From Anthoceros angustus (lineage: Eukaryota > Streptophyta > Anthocerotopsida > Anthocerotales > Anthocerotaceae): 64,000 nucleotides of DNA. The stretch covers positions 124,001-188,000 of the forward strand of contig MU008196.1 of NCBI GenBank assembly GCA_010909165.1, read 5' to 3'. The translations under genes and the position numbers were made by a program. Of this stretch, positions 45,781 to 56,146 are shown in pieces. Each line of letters opens with the position of its first letter. Positions within the stretch are counted from its first letter, which is position 1. The notes below the pieces were generated by a model, which searched no databases, was not told the DNA's origin, and saw nothing but the letters and a program-made list of their open reading frames with translations.

Positions 45781-45800
45781 GCTTGGCATCCTTTGAGATC

Positions 45801-48210
45801 ATCCACCTCCAAGCTTGGAAAGGCCTTGCCTTTTGCATTGAGGAAGACCATGGGAGGTCGACCTCCACAAGCACCCAGAGGAGGAGGAGGGAGAGGCAAC
45901 AAGGTTGCCGAGTGGGAGGCCTTTCCCCACAAGAGCAAGGAGGAGGAAGAGCAAGAACCGCCGAGGAGGGCCGTGTGGTGGTAGTCTATGAGAGGAGGAC
46001 TACCACGGAGGGGTGAGCCCAAGAGTGGGGAGTCCCCACCATCTCAGTGCCTAGAAGAGGCACCCACCTACCTGAGGCGGCCTACCTGGGGAGGCGGCCT
46101 ACCGTGGAGGCGGAGGAGGCGGAGGCGGCCACCAGTGGGAGGCACTACCATGGTAGGTAGGCACACCACAGGTGGGCATGCCAAGAGGAGGAAGAGGCAC
46201 CCCTAGGCAGCGGGTGGAAGAGGAAGGAAGGGGAGCGGGGGCAGGCCGCCACTGCGCTGGGAAGGCGGATGGGGGCGGTGAGGGGACCGCCCGCATGATA
46301 AGTGAAGTGCGAGGGAGCTGGAGATTTCCAGCAAGAGGCCAGTGAGGGGTGCCCTAGGAGAATTCGAGTGCTTGTGAAGCACTCACTGTGGTGGATTTGA
46401 AGGGGCTAGGGACTAGCAGCCTCCTTGTGGGCATGCCAAGAGGAAGTGAAATAAGGCCCAAGAGATGGCGGAGGAGGCGAGGACCAAGTGGCAATTGGAG
46501 GCCATGGAGTCCGAAGGAGAAGGCAGCCAAGTTGGAGAAGGTCTTGGAGGAGAAGCTCAGCGACCTTATGGACCAGCGGCGCGCGGAGAAGGTCTTGGAG
46601 GGGAGGTTGTCCCAAACGGAGGAAAGAGCCATCCGAGCCACCACCCAAAGGGACTCATGGAGATAGAAGGCGGAAGAGCATTTTGCCCAACTGGAGCAGG
46701 AGCGGAAGGGCAAGACAGAGGCTCTGGGAAGGGAGAAGGTAGTCCAAAGAATGGACGTTAAGGAGCAGTGATGGCTACTCAAGCCATCAAAATCCGGACA
46801 TGGAAGAAGAATTGAAGGACCTACAATTGGAGGAGAAGCGCTGAGCAGAAGCTCAAGACCAAGAATCAGGAGTTGAGCGAGAAGAGTGCTTGGCAAGAGA
46901 GGAAGGGCTTGCTCAACTAGGGACTTGGAAGGAGGTCCAGAGGAGGAGTACCACAAGAAAGTGGTACATAGATGCCGTGAGGAAGAGGAGATTTTAAGTG
47001 CATGCCCTTCAGCAAAATTGGCCCACCAAGGAAGCAAGGGAGGAGAATGTGACCTCCATGTCAAGGTGGGAGAATTGACCACCTCAAGGGACGCCTACAA
47101 GGTAGGTGTGAGGATGGAGAGTGGCCCACTGAGATTGATGATCTCCAAATGCAATATCATAGCTTGGGGCCCACTCCACAACAGATTTTGAAGGCCAACA
47201 ATGAAGTGTTGCGTTTGGCCAAGAGGAGGACATTGGGTCCTCATGATGATGATGAAGGAGCGCAACAGCAGAGCCTGGAGGCCTCGATTTTGATGAGGCC
47301 ATCACATGGACTCCGAGGAGTCCGAGGAGACAGGAGACGAGGCGGCCGCAGCGCCAAGGTGGAAGATGGCGCGGTAAGGAGGGGGCCCGCCCTCCCGGTC
47401 ACCCTACCATGGTGACACCTACCACGGTAGTCCGCCGACTACCGTGGTGGACACACCATGCACTGGGAGTACCCAGGCGGGAGCTTGATGGGGAGTCGGC
47501 CGGAGGCTGGCTATGGATGAAGGAGCCGGGGTCCGGTATACCCCGGAGGAGGCGAGGAGGAGGAGGAGGAGACAACCCCACCGAGGAGACAAGGACTGGG
47601 GTCCGACCTGGCCGAGGAAGGGAGGGGTGAGAAGTTCCTCACCCCACCTGACAAGGAAGAGCCTGTGAGAGGAGACCAACGCAAAAGGGCCCGGAGGAGT
47701 TAGTGGAAACATCGGCCAACAATGGGGAGGAAGACTTTGAAGAATGCTCCATGATAGGTATGGACAAACCAAACAGAGGAAAGGAGCAAGGAGATTCCAA
47801 CCCAAGAGACATCCGATGGGGAGGAAGAAGGAAGAATGAGGACCGACTACCATGGTAGGTCACTACCCCGGTAGTCCGCCGACTACCGCGTAGGGCCGAT
47901 GATGAGCACCGCCAGCGCGGAAGGTGAAAAGGCGCTAGGTGCGGGCGGGGCGCGATGATGATAAAGATCAGGCGCCGCCAATGGTGGAGGAAGGGGCAAC
48001 ATGGTACTTGCCCCACCTTTAAGGCGACAAGATTTTGGGGAAGGGACAGAGCAAAAGGAGGGCGAGGGAGCCAATCGGAGACCATGCTCACCCCAAATAG
48101 GATGAGGACTAAGAATGGTCAAAGACCATAAATGAGCTTGGGGAATAGGAAGGATAGGTGAGATGGTGACATCCTTTAAGGATGATCTTAGGTGAAGTTA
48201 CTAGAATAGA
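45801..48210 (+). mobile_element. Coiled-coil-encoding repeat element (continuation)
   Basis: Frames are broken but one protein is traceable. MAEEARTKWQLEAMES and then KAAKLEKVLEEKLSDLMDQR and ERAIRATTQRD (46460-46660), HFAQLEQERKGKTEALGREK (about 46680-46740), and later ILKANNEVLRLAKRR (about 47185) form heptad-like, charged helices typical of a long coiled coil. Proline/glycine spacers and CTACC palindromes follow. It is probably the gag-type protein of the same element as at 43.3-45.8 kb. No polymerase or integrase is present, so the element would be non-autonomous or truncated. Confidence 0.45.
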
Positions 48211-49034
48211 ATTTACCAAGGATCGCATAATAGATTAGGTGCCGCCTTAAATGTCATGTAGGAAATAATAGAATATTGGAAAAGGTGACCGCAGAGGGTC
48301 ACCCAAGGGAGGTTGTATGTGGAAGGCCTCCTATAAGAGGAGGAGGATTTCACAAAGTAAAGTATCATGTCTTGCGCCCACATCGAGTCCTTTGCCCTTG
48401 TAAAGGAATTTTTACCGTGAGCCAACAAGGCCCGTAGAGAGGAAGTCGCGGTGGTCGGAGTGCTTGGTGGAGGACTTGCTCGCAAGTGCCTAAACGAGTT
48501 GCTCCCCTTGTGAATGGTTGCCGTGAAATTGCTTTGCTTTGGGTGTGTGGCAATGCCTGTGGAACTCTCGGCTTGAGGGTAGACTGTGAAAGACTCGGAG
48601 GTGTCCTGCGTCAAACTCATAGCAACCGCCCAAGGAAGAACTTCTGGTGGAGGCGACCCGCGTGCCATAAGGGCGAGCCGAGAAGCCCGAATCGAGGTTA
48701 GAATAGGAGGAAGAGGATGAGGAGATGAGTAGAGGATTAGAGTGTAGGTGTTAGTGGAAGGCCACAGGCGAGCCCGAGGGGATTCAAATGCAAGTAAAAG
48801 GGCGCTCCACAGGTGGAGAAGATTGGTCTTAGAAGTAGGGACGAAATTGCGGTGTGGATCAGGGGGTCCCTGGACGCGCATGATAGGCTCCTCGCTGCTA
48901 AGGCAGGACCTGCAATTGTGTTGTGTCGTTGTAGGTCGAGGATTGGTGATTTTTCGGAGCAATGCAAGTGGTGCAGCTGCTGTAAGAGGGAGAGTAGAGG
49001 GCGCCTTGCTTGCTTAGAAGGCTGAGAAGTTGTG
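48211..49034. other. Possible LTR-like segment
   Basis: Has features of a retroelement leader: an inverted repeat around TATA at 48327-48343, then CACATCGAGTCC and CCTTGTAAAGGAATTTTT-type text and a GT-rich tail. A 249-codon minus-strand frame spans it but is serine/proline-rich and lacks any motif, so I treat it as chance. There is no second copy in the window to prove an LTR. Confidence 0.3.
48327..48343 (+). promoter_or_regulatory. TATA-like sequence in an inverted repeat
   Basis: CCTCCTATAAGAGGAGG: arms CCTCCT and AGGAGG flank ATAAG, placing TATAAG in the loop of a potential hairpin. This is the third repeat family in the window with this design. Confidence 0.35.
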
Positions 49035-49199
49035 TCACTGCAGGTAGCGATTGTTTTCCACGAGACTCCGAGCTTTCACACTAGTCTCATGGGATGAAAC
49101 CCAACGTACAAAAGCGACAGTGGGATAAGTGTGGCCGCTAGAGGGGGAAGCCTCGGAAGCCCCGGGGTTTTCCCTCCCACAAGAGGGCGGGCCCATTCG

Positions 49200-49400
49200 C
49201 AGACAACAGAATATTCCAGTGACGGGCGCTTGCATTCCGGCGTCACCCTTTGGTAGGCGAGGCGCTACACATGCATAGGGCCGGCATGCAGCGCCCATGC
49301 TAATGCAGGGGCCGCATGCAGCGCCGTGCTCCAAGCGCTCGTCGGCATGCTGCGCCCAGTCAGCGAGGGGCCGACATTTGTCGCCTATGCGGATCAGTGC
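49200..49400. repeat. Degenerate cluster of the GGCGCC/GCATGC palindrome family
   Basis: Four half-conserved units follow each other: GGCGCTTGCATTCCGGCGTC, GGGCCGGCATGCAGCGCCC, GGGCCGCATGCAGCGCC and GTCGGCATGCTGCGCCC. Each centres on GCATGC or a relative with GGCGC/GCGCC arms, as in the arrays at 59-61 kb. They lie in the minus-strand gene that the copia element interrupts. Confidence 0.55.
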
Positions 49401-49676
49401 GCCCGGCATGTCGGTGCTGTCTAAGAAAAGCGGGCAGATGTACGCATTGCTCAATAACATGTACATGGCTTCCATCCTTGCCACCAAAGCAGATCACACA
49501 AGCACATGCTACATTGACTGTGAAAGACAAATCGGCAAACATAAAGTTAAGAGTTAGTTTTCTTCAGCGGACAGTTGCCTCGTATTACTCAATGCGTGGA
49601 CTCTGTCAATTTGATTGGGGAGACATGAACATGGACCGGCGTACCTTGCTCGAGTATTGCTTCGGTGTGTCGAATG

Positions 49677-49932
49677 TTATACTTCAGTCCAGCGCATAAG
49701 AAACATGTCGAGAACTTGTTTGACTTGGAAATTTTCACGCGCGGAAAATTCTGTTCCCATAATCTGAGGAGGTACGCATATGATTTGTACACATGAAACT
49801 GTTTTGTCCATCCACGCATGTGACCAAACTTCATGCTTGGTAAAAGTATCAGGCAAGTTATAGACTTCAACATTCGGCAACCTCTTAGCGAGATGCAAGA
49901 AAGTCGCGTCCATCCACTCAATCGCACCAAGG
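49677..49932 (-). pseudogene. 3' half of an exon split by the copia insertion
   Basis: The minus-strand frame reads WMDATFLHLAKRLPNVEVYN, LPDTFTKHEVWSHAW and ends RWTEV-stop at 49677, unless the GTATAA there is a donor. Together with 56337-56671 and one copy of CAAGG it makes 591 bases (197 codons) without a break. The wording (WM..F.hlA.r.Pn.e...LP..fTK.evw) resembles the region before the core of DUF7869-type transposon proteins. That assignment is tentative. Confidence 0.45.
49928..49932. repeat. Target-site duplication CAAGG (left)
   Basis: Five bases directly before the 5' LTR (TGTTAAAG) repeat directly after the 3' LTR at 56332-56336. Confidence 0.9.
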
Positions 49933-50124
49933 TGTTAAAGTAGAACCCCGTTAGGATTTACTACCTATAAACGAACCAGTTGTTAGCTGTTAGTTACATA
50001 AATTTAGATTAAGTGAATGGTCGTGACCCTTTGAACAATTTTGTATATAAGACACTTTGTATTCTTATTGATATTATTATTCCACGCACCTGCGTGCACT
50101 CCGTGTACATCAGGTAGCTAAACA
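49933..50124 (+). repeat. Copia 5' LTR
   Basis: 192 bp, TGTTAAAGTAGAACC to CAGGTAGCTAAACA. It contains TTTTGTATATAAGACAC, a likely TATA region, about 80 bases before the end. Relative to the 3' LTR it carries an extra GTTAGCT. Confidence 0.92.
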
Positions 50125-50136
50125 TGGTATCAGAGC
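50125..50136 (+). promoter_or_regulatory. Copia primer binding site (initiator tRNA-Met)
   Basis: TGGTATCAGAGC directly follows the LTR end. This is the standard plant copia primer site, complementary to the 3' end of initiator tRNA-Met. Confidence 0.9.
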
Positions 50137-51294
50137 ACCAGGCTTTGATATATATTTTTCATTTTTCTGTCTGCAATCATCCTAGTCTATTGCTATAGAT
50201 GCAAGTAGCAAAAAGGGATTGTTGGACACAAAATCCAGTAGCCACAAATTTGTGGCTCCTGGGTCATGTGTCAAAAATTCCTCCCTACTACTTGCATAAC
50301 AACATTAGTGATGGGCTATTGTTTATAATCTGCACATCAGCAAATGAAAGACTTCCGCTGTGCGAATCTGGTTGCTACAATGCACCAGATCATGCAACTC
50401 TGAAACGAAGATGACTCGACGGGGACAATCTCGCGTCGAGCAAATGCGCCAGGTGCCCTGCAATCGATATACAACAAGACATCAGGAGTCTTCCAGGATT
50501 GTGCGAGACTATCAAGCAGGCCAGGAAGACATCTCATACACGTTACCGTTCTCCTGGACTCCAAATCGGGTGCACATTTACCGACACCCGGAATCGCGGG
50601 ATACCCAGGAGGACGATTTGCAAGATACTTTCGGATCTCTGGCCATCGATCTACCAGAGATCGTTGGAGTATACAGGGTGCTCAACAATAGACTGAACAC
50701 CACTGAGACATCCAATCGACAGGGCGAGGTCCACACCAATTGGCACCCAGAGACTCTGGCGGCAGCTAAACTCCTTCTGCGTAAACAAACATCGCTAAAT
50801 GAGGATGTTCGGAAGCTCACAGATTTGGTGACCGATTTACCGAGGCAAGCGGCATTGAATTTTGAGCCCATATCCTTCCACAGCAGAGTTGCTTCAGGCG
50901 ATGGCCTCTGCTCGCGACAAGCCTAGATCTCAAGCGTCGCCGCCAGTGCGGGAGGAGGGCATGCCTCCAGCTTGCGTGTCCACTGCGCCTCCTGGCATGA
51001 GGCGCCTCGCATTGGAGGTGCCTGCCCACAACAGGCGTTCACGGGACGTGACCCTGCAGAACGACGTGCACACCCACCCCACGTCAGCACTTAACCGCCA
51101 ACCGACACAGATCATGGTGTCTGGTGGCATCTGACTTTCTGCCCATACCTCTTCTCCGACCTTTGCTGTTCCTTGTTTTCGGCGCTCCATCCATCAGCTT
51201 CCCCTCAGCATTTCAACCTACTTCGAGAAGAGTACCTTGTGCAATCGGCTTGATCACCCGTGAGCACCTGATAATCTCATCAAAGTAAGTTAGA
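50137..51294 (+). other. Copia 5' untranslated region with an extra open frame
   Basis: The long leader contains a frame at 50360-50926 (188 codons, no clear ATG at its start) with ETSNRQGEVHTNWHPETLAA and RKLTDLVTDLPRQAALNF. It does not resemble gag. It may be a leftover or captured sequence. No function can be assigned. Confidence 0.35.
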
Positions 51295-52363
51295 ATGGCT
51301 ACAGGAGGAGGAGGTGGGGGTGGAGGAGGTGCAGGAGGAGGTGGTGCAGGAGGAGGTGGAGGTGGAGGGGGCGGAGGCAATTCACCTCCCCTTCCTCCAG
51401 TGCCTGTGATACCTCAGTCATCCTACTCAATGGAATTTAAAGAGCGTGACAGGTTTAATGGCTCCAAGTTCCATGGATGGCGTCGCATGCGGTTTTACCT
51501 GCCCAACGTGTGGGGAGTTGTTAGTGGCACATTTCCTAAACCAGCCTTAACAGCTCCAGCGGATGAAATCGAAAAATGGGAGAACCTGAATCATGTCGCC
51601 GCGCTTTGATTAGCGGCCCGGACGGTTCTCTCGCCGATAGCTGATCTGCAAAATTCGAATGAGATCTGGACTCCTTATCTGCAAAATTCGAATGAGATCT
51701 GGACTCAACTGTTGCAGACTTATGAAGCTAAGAATATTCTTACCCAGTGTGCTATCCGTGGAGAACTGTTTTCCATGAGGCTTAAAGAAGGCGAGAAGGT
51801 TGGACCCTTCATCCTTCGTTTTCGACAACTGAGGGCTCAACTCTTGAACCTCGGTTCACAATTTCCGGAGTTGGACGCAGCAGTCAGCCTCACCGCCACC
51901 GCAAGCTACTGCACCTTTGTTTACGGCTTGGCGCTTCCATACGCCACGCAAAGCAGGCTATGGCTGCAGGATCGCACCTACACGCCACGACGTGATTGGG
52001 GCTCTCCTGCAAGAGGAGCAAAGCAGGTTGACATCCATTTCGCATGGTGGTAAAACTAAAACAGATAGAGTTCTCTATACGAAAGGACAGAATGCCAAAG
52101 GTAAACCAACCTTTGGAGCAGGGCCGTCTCATTCTGCCTCCACAAAGCGGACTGGCTCCTGCAATTGGTGTGGCATCCAGGGCCACTGGGAGAGAGACTG
52201 TCGAAAAAAGAAGGCTGGCAAAGCCAGAAAAGTCGAGAAACCCAAGCGGGCTGAGGCCCACTCTGCCGCCAAGGCATCTTCATCTGCTAACAAACCTCCA
52301 GTTGTGATGACGGTTTGTTTTGCATCTTCTTCAGTTCTCTCGTCTTCCCACAGATGGTACTAA
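51295..52363 (+). pseudogene. Copia gag with zinc knuckle
   Basis: A true ATG follows AGTTAGA; the protein begins with a long glycine run, then RFNGSKFHGWRRMRFYL, the usual copia gag start. A stop at 51607 breaks it; the next part has WTQLLQTYEAK and LRFRQLRAQLLNLG. A 33-bp in-frame tandem repeat (ATCTGCAAAATTCG units at 51643 and 51676) lies between. After another shift, CNWCGIQGHWERDC (CX2CX4HX4C, about 52160) is the RNA-binding zinc knuckle. Confidence 0.85.
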
Positions 52364-53380
52364 GATTCAGGTGCCACCTCCCACATCTGTAACGACAGCA
52401 ATTTGCTTAGTCACTACAGGCCTTCACTCACATTTGACAAGGTGTTGTTGGGGGACGAACTTACACGTACAGGTCTTCAGATTGCAGGCTCAGGCACATG
52501 CCGTTTTCGATTGCATGATGGCACTGTCCTCCACCTTGATAATGTCCTACACGTTCCACTTATGGCCAAACACCTACTTTCGGTTAGCCAGCTGATGTCC
52601 TTGCATCAATACAACCTTATCTTCACTTCTACTAGCTGCGAGCTTAAGAAGAGAGGAGGGGATAGTCTAGTCGTAGCGAAAGGACATCTTGTTCATGATT
52701 TGTACCAGCTTGATCTTACCTGCATACCTCCTGAGTCCGTGCATGCTGTCCAGTCGTCACAGTCTGCCCAGGCTAGTCTCTGGCATGCTAGATAAGGTCA
52801 TGCCAATCGTGATAAGTTGATAAAAATGTCGAACCTAAGTTGCTATAGAGAGCCCCTACCTAAATGTTTCAAAGACCTGCCACTTAGCGATGCATGTGTT
52901 ATAGCCAAACAGAAAGAGGTTCCATGTCCTAGGTCAGTTGCCCATCGTGCATCGCAGATACTAGAACTAGTACATGCAGATATTTCAGGCAAGATCCATG
53001 TTCCTTCTCTTGGTAGTGCGTTGTACTATCTTACCATCACTGATGACTTTAGCAGACACTCCTGGACCTACCCCATCCGTTTAAAGTCCGATACCTTTGA
53101 GGTCTTCCAGGAATGGCTAGTCATGGCACAGAGGCAAATAGGATGCTTGCTCCAACAGTTGCGAACTGACAATGGCACAGAATTTACACATGCTTACTTC
53201 AACCAGTTCTTGCTGGACCATGGTGTTGTACGCCAGCTTATTGTGCCTCATACCGCAGAATCTGTCGGCCGTAATCGACGTCATGGCATGACAAGGAGCA
53301 TGTTAGAATGGTCGTACGAGCAAAGTATATCAACAAGAGTTACAAAGAACTTACATTCTTAACAGGCTTCTCACGAGCGC
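52364..53380 (+). pseudogene. Copia protease and integrase
   Basis: DSGATS at 52364 is the aspartic-protease active site, followed by VLLGDEL and VLHVPLMAKHLLSVSQL. The gag-pre-integrase part (ASLWHAR, stop, GHANRDKL) leads to the integrase with LELVHADISG (first Asp, about 52970) and LRTDNGTEF (second Asp, about 53165). The third acidic residue is missing: after VPHT, where ...GVxER is expected, the text is AESVGRNRR. Integration by this copy's own enzyme is therefore unlikely. Confidence 0.85.
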
Positions 53381-53381
53381 A

Positions 53382-54305
53382 GTGGATGGGAAGACCCCGT
53401 TTGAAGTTATTTGGCGCAGGAAGCCCAGCTTGCTACACTTACGAGTCTTCGGTTCTCCAGCGTACGCATACATCCCTGCGGAGAAGAGAAAGAAATTAGA
53501 AGACAGAGCTTGCCCACTTATCTTTGTGGGATATGGTGAAGAAGCCAAAGCCTACAAGTTGTTGGATCCACTTACTCATACAGCATTGTTTGCCAGGAGT
53601 GTGACCTTCAAGGAGCTTGTGTGTCCTGCGAAGCCATATTTTGATCATCTGTCACACAATCAAGAGACTGTCACCCATGTGGACCTCACAGATCTGGACG
53701 ATTCTGCAGAGTTTCCACAAGATGACATTCCAGGATATGGTCCTATTGGCATCCAAGGAGTGCGTAACTCGTACTCAGCAATACCTGACCGCCCACCGCC
53801 CCAGCCCCCGCCGATGGATGCTTATTTACCTCCTTCCGACGTTGATGATGTTACAGTCGAAGTGCGGGATCCTCCTGCTGCAGAGGATGATGTAGATCAT
53901 GATTTAGTTGAAGATAATCTTTCTGTTCATTCTGTTGATTCAAACAAACATGAAAACCTACTTGGGCCTGTCCCCGACGATGAAGCTGCTGACAAACTTG
54001 TTGCTGAGCCACATGTAGAGCGTCGTTATCCTCAGCGCGTTAGGAACCCACCTGCTCATTGGGTACAACCCCCTTATTCCTCTATTGATTTCAGACGTCC
54101 CAGAGCTGGGGTTACCCTTTCACAACCTAAGCCTTCAGCGGATAGCCCTCCTTACATTAAACCAGAACCCAAGACATACACAGAGGCTATCACTGGGGCT
54201 GACAAGGAGCATTGGATCCCTTCCATCAAGGACGAGTACGATTCCTTAATAGAGAACGATACTTGGGAACTGTGTCCCTTGCCTAAGGGTAGGAAAAGGT
54301 TGTAA
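53382..54305 (+). pseudogene. Copia integrase tail and start of reverse transcriptase
   Basis: 307 codons open: KTPFEVIWRRKPSLLHLRVF and the GxAYAYIP/KLEDRACPLIFVGYGEE block of the copia integrase C-terminus, an acidic/proline-rich linker, then YTEAITGADKEHWIPSIKDE and NDTWELCPLPKGRK, the start of the RT domain. The stop at 54305 comes from a 1-base shift. Confidence 0.85.
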
Positions 54306-55712
54306 GCTGTAAATGGGTCTTCAAGCATAAGTTGAATGCCCAGGGCACGATTGCCAGATATAAGTCTCGGCTTGTTGCTGTGGGTTTTACCTGTGTTCAC
54401 AGAATAGATTTCACCAAACTTTCAGCATTGTAAAACTCACCATCCGCATGATCCTTGCTCTTGCTGCTGCCAATGCCTGGGATCTCCAGCAGATGAATGT
54501 ATGTACTGCCTTCCTGTATGGTGAATTGGAAGAGGATATCTATATGTCACAGCCCGAAGGTTTTGTTGACCCCGAGCACCCAGATTGGGTCTGTCATCTC
54601 AAGAAGACCATATACGGTTTGAAGCAGTCAGCTCGGGAATGGTATAAGACCATTGATAAGCACCTTAAATCTATTGGCTTCATTAAGAATCCTGGTGATG
54701 CAAACGTATATTTCTACTCCCAGGATGGTAAATTCGTCGTTCTCGCTTTATATGTTGACGATGCCATCCTCGCATCAAACGATCCGGGTTTGTTATCATG
54801 GGTCAAGACATGCTCCACCAAAAATTCGATATGAAGGATATTGGGGCACTCACCTTCGTTCTCGGAGTTCAACTTGTGCGCCATCTTGATGATACTCTTC
54901 TTATGCTTCATCAAGCCAAGTATATTGCAGAGGTTTTGCATCGATTCCATCTGGACACTGCCAAGCCTGTCTCCACTCCAGGAGTTGCAGGCATGAAGCT
55001 ATCACTTGACCAGTGCCCACAGACTGATGCGGAATGCCAGGCTATGGCTCAGGTTCCGTATCGCCATGCCGTGGGTTGCCTTAATTACATCAGCTGTTGG
55101 ACCCGTCCGGATATCCAGTATGCAGTCAGTTCTGTCTCTCAATTTCTCGACAACCCCGGACAGGCTCACTGGAGTGCGGTTAAACGTGTGCTCCGATATT
55201 TGAAAGGCACCATGACTCACGGCTTATGCTTCAGGGGGCGAGACACAGAGCCTACCTTGTGTGGGTATGCCGATGCCGACTGGGCTACCGACCCAGATGC
55301 TAGAAGAAGCATATCAGCCTATTGTTTTACTCTGAATAATGCTGCCATTCACTGGAGCTCCAAGAAGCAAGCATCTATTGCTTTATCATCAACTGAGGCC
55401 GAGTACAAAGCTTTGATTGAGGGTGCCAAGGAGGCTGTATGGGAGCGTTGTTTTCTGGGAGGCCTTGGCTTTCATCAGTCACAACCGACTCCAATTTACT
55501 GTTAAATAGCCATGACCTCCAATCCACGTTTCCATGCGCACACCAAGCATATCGAAGTACACCACCACGGTTGAACAGAAACATGTCAAAATCCAGTATG
55601 TGCCCACAGACCTAAACACAGCAGACCTTCTGACGAAGTATCTGCCTGCTAGTAAGCATTACCAGCATATGGAGGCAATGGGTGTTCAGGCCTGCCCTGA
55701 CCCTTTGCTCTA
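54306..55712 (+). pseudogene. Copia reverse transcriptase and RNase H
   Basis: CKWVFKHKLNAQGTIARYKS and RLVAVGF lead into a broken part with a deletion near 54390-54440. Then come MILALAAANAWDLQQMNVCT, AFLYGELEEDIYM, GLKQSAREWY and LYVDDAIL (about 54750; catalytic DD present). A frame change at about 54830 leads to the second half, with SCWTRPDIQYAV and RNase H blocks YADADWATDPDARRS and ALSSTEAEYKAL. A stop near 55505 truncates the tail; the ending continues in another frame to about 55712. Confidence 0.88.
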
Positions 55713-55846
55713 GCTCCTGTGCTATACTACCCAGCTGCAGAGTATGGTGGATGAAGCAACAAGCTCAAAATAATCGCATACTGCAGCTGACAGGTCACTT
55801 AGCTATCCTTTGGTAGTGGGCTCGTAGTGGCGTATCTGAATTGCGC

Positions 55847-56101
55847 CTACAGCTCATCATCCTCAGGATGGGGCGCCGGAGTGCCATCAGTGTTGCTCAC
55901 AGAAAGCCAGATTTGAAGCCGGCACTCCCAGCTCGCGAACTTCCACCGTTGCTCAGTCGTGAATTCTTTGCTTCTGTGGTGCTCGTGTGATGGCTGGTCG
56001 CGCTGCTCTCCGCCGCCCATTTTGTTCTTCACGCCAGACAGTAGGAAGACGGCAATCACGAAGGAGCAGAGCGCCAGACACTGTACCAATGAGCCCGCCA
56101 T
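55847..56101 (-). CDS. Antisense small ORF near the copia 3' LTR
   Basis: 84 codons with a true ATG: MAGSLVQCLALCSFVIAVFL, a signal-anchor-like hydrophobic start, then a polar tail ending HPEDDEL. It lies in the ~430 bp between the pol end and the 3' LTR, on the opposite strand. No family is recognised. Some plant LTR elements carry extra or antisense ORFs here, but there is no sign of selection to judge from one copy. Confidence 0.3.
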   Translation of the reverse strand: MAGSLVQCLALCSFVIAVFLLSGVKNKMGGGEQRDQPSHEHHRSKEFTTEQRWKFASWECRLQIWLSVSNTDGTPAPHPEDDEL

Positions 56102-56137
56102 GCCCGTTTTTGCCGAGCTAATCAGCGTGCTCCGTTT

Positions 56138-56146
56138 ACGGGGGCA
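56138..56146 (+). promoter_or_regulatory. Copia polypurine tract
   Basis: ACGGGGGCA ends exactly at the 3' LTR start TGTTAAAG. It is a short G-rich tract in the place where plus-strand priming occurs. Confidence 0.6.

Larger units (their letters stand above)
41925..45800. repeat. ~1.98 kb direct tandem duplication
   Basis: AGCCAAGCTTGTCGTGTACA begins copies at about 41930 and 43909. Both continue through GCAAAAGTTTGGGCAACC, GGGACATGTTGGGAATTT, the CTACC palindromes, CACTATATATGCTCACC, the GGAGGAGGA tracts and the gag-like frames. Copy 1 stops at GATCATCCATC (43908), copy 2 continues past it. The duplicated segment therefore includes both flank and element. Copies differ by many short indels. 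Confidence 0.8.
42384..47874. repeat. Dispersed 12-bp palindrome CTACCRYGGTAG
   Basis: Perfect or near-perfect copies are at 42384-42395, 44352-44363, 44373-44384, 46145-46156, 47419-47430, 47847-47858 and 47863-47874, with one-base variants at about 44312, 44335, 47404 and 47439. Variants change only the two central bases (ATG, GTG, ACG or CCG forms), so symmetry is kept. They occur in clusters of two to four separated by ~10-20 bases. Confidence 0.8.

Noticed and set aside
48213-48962. 249-codon minus-strand frame
   Set aside because: Serine, proline and threonine-rich without any motif, and spanning a promoter-like inverted repeat. Treated as chance.
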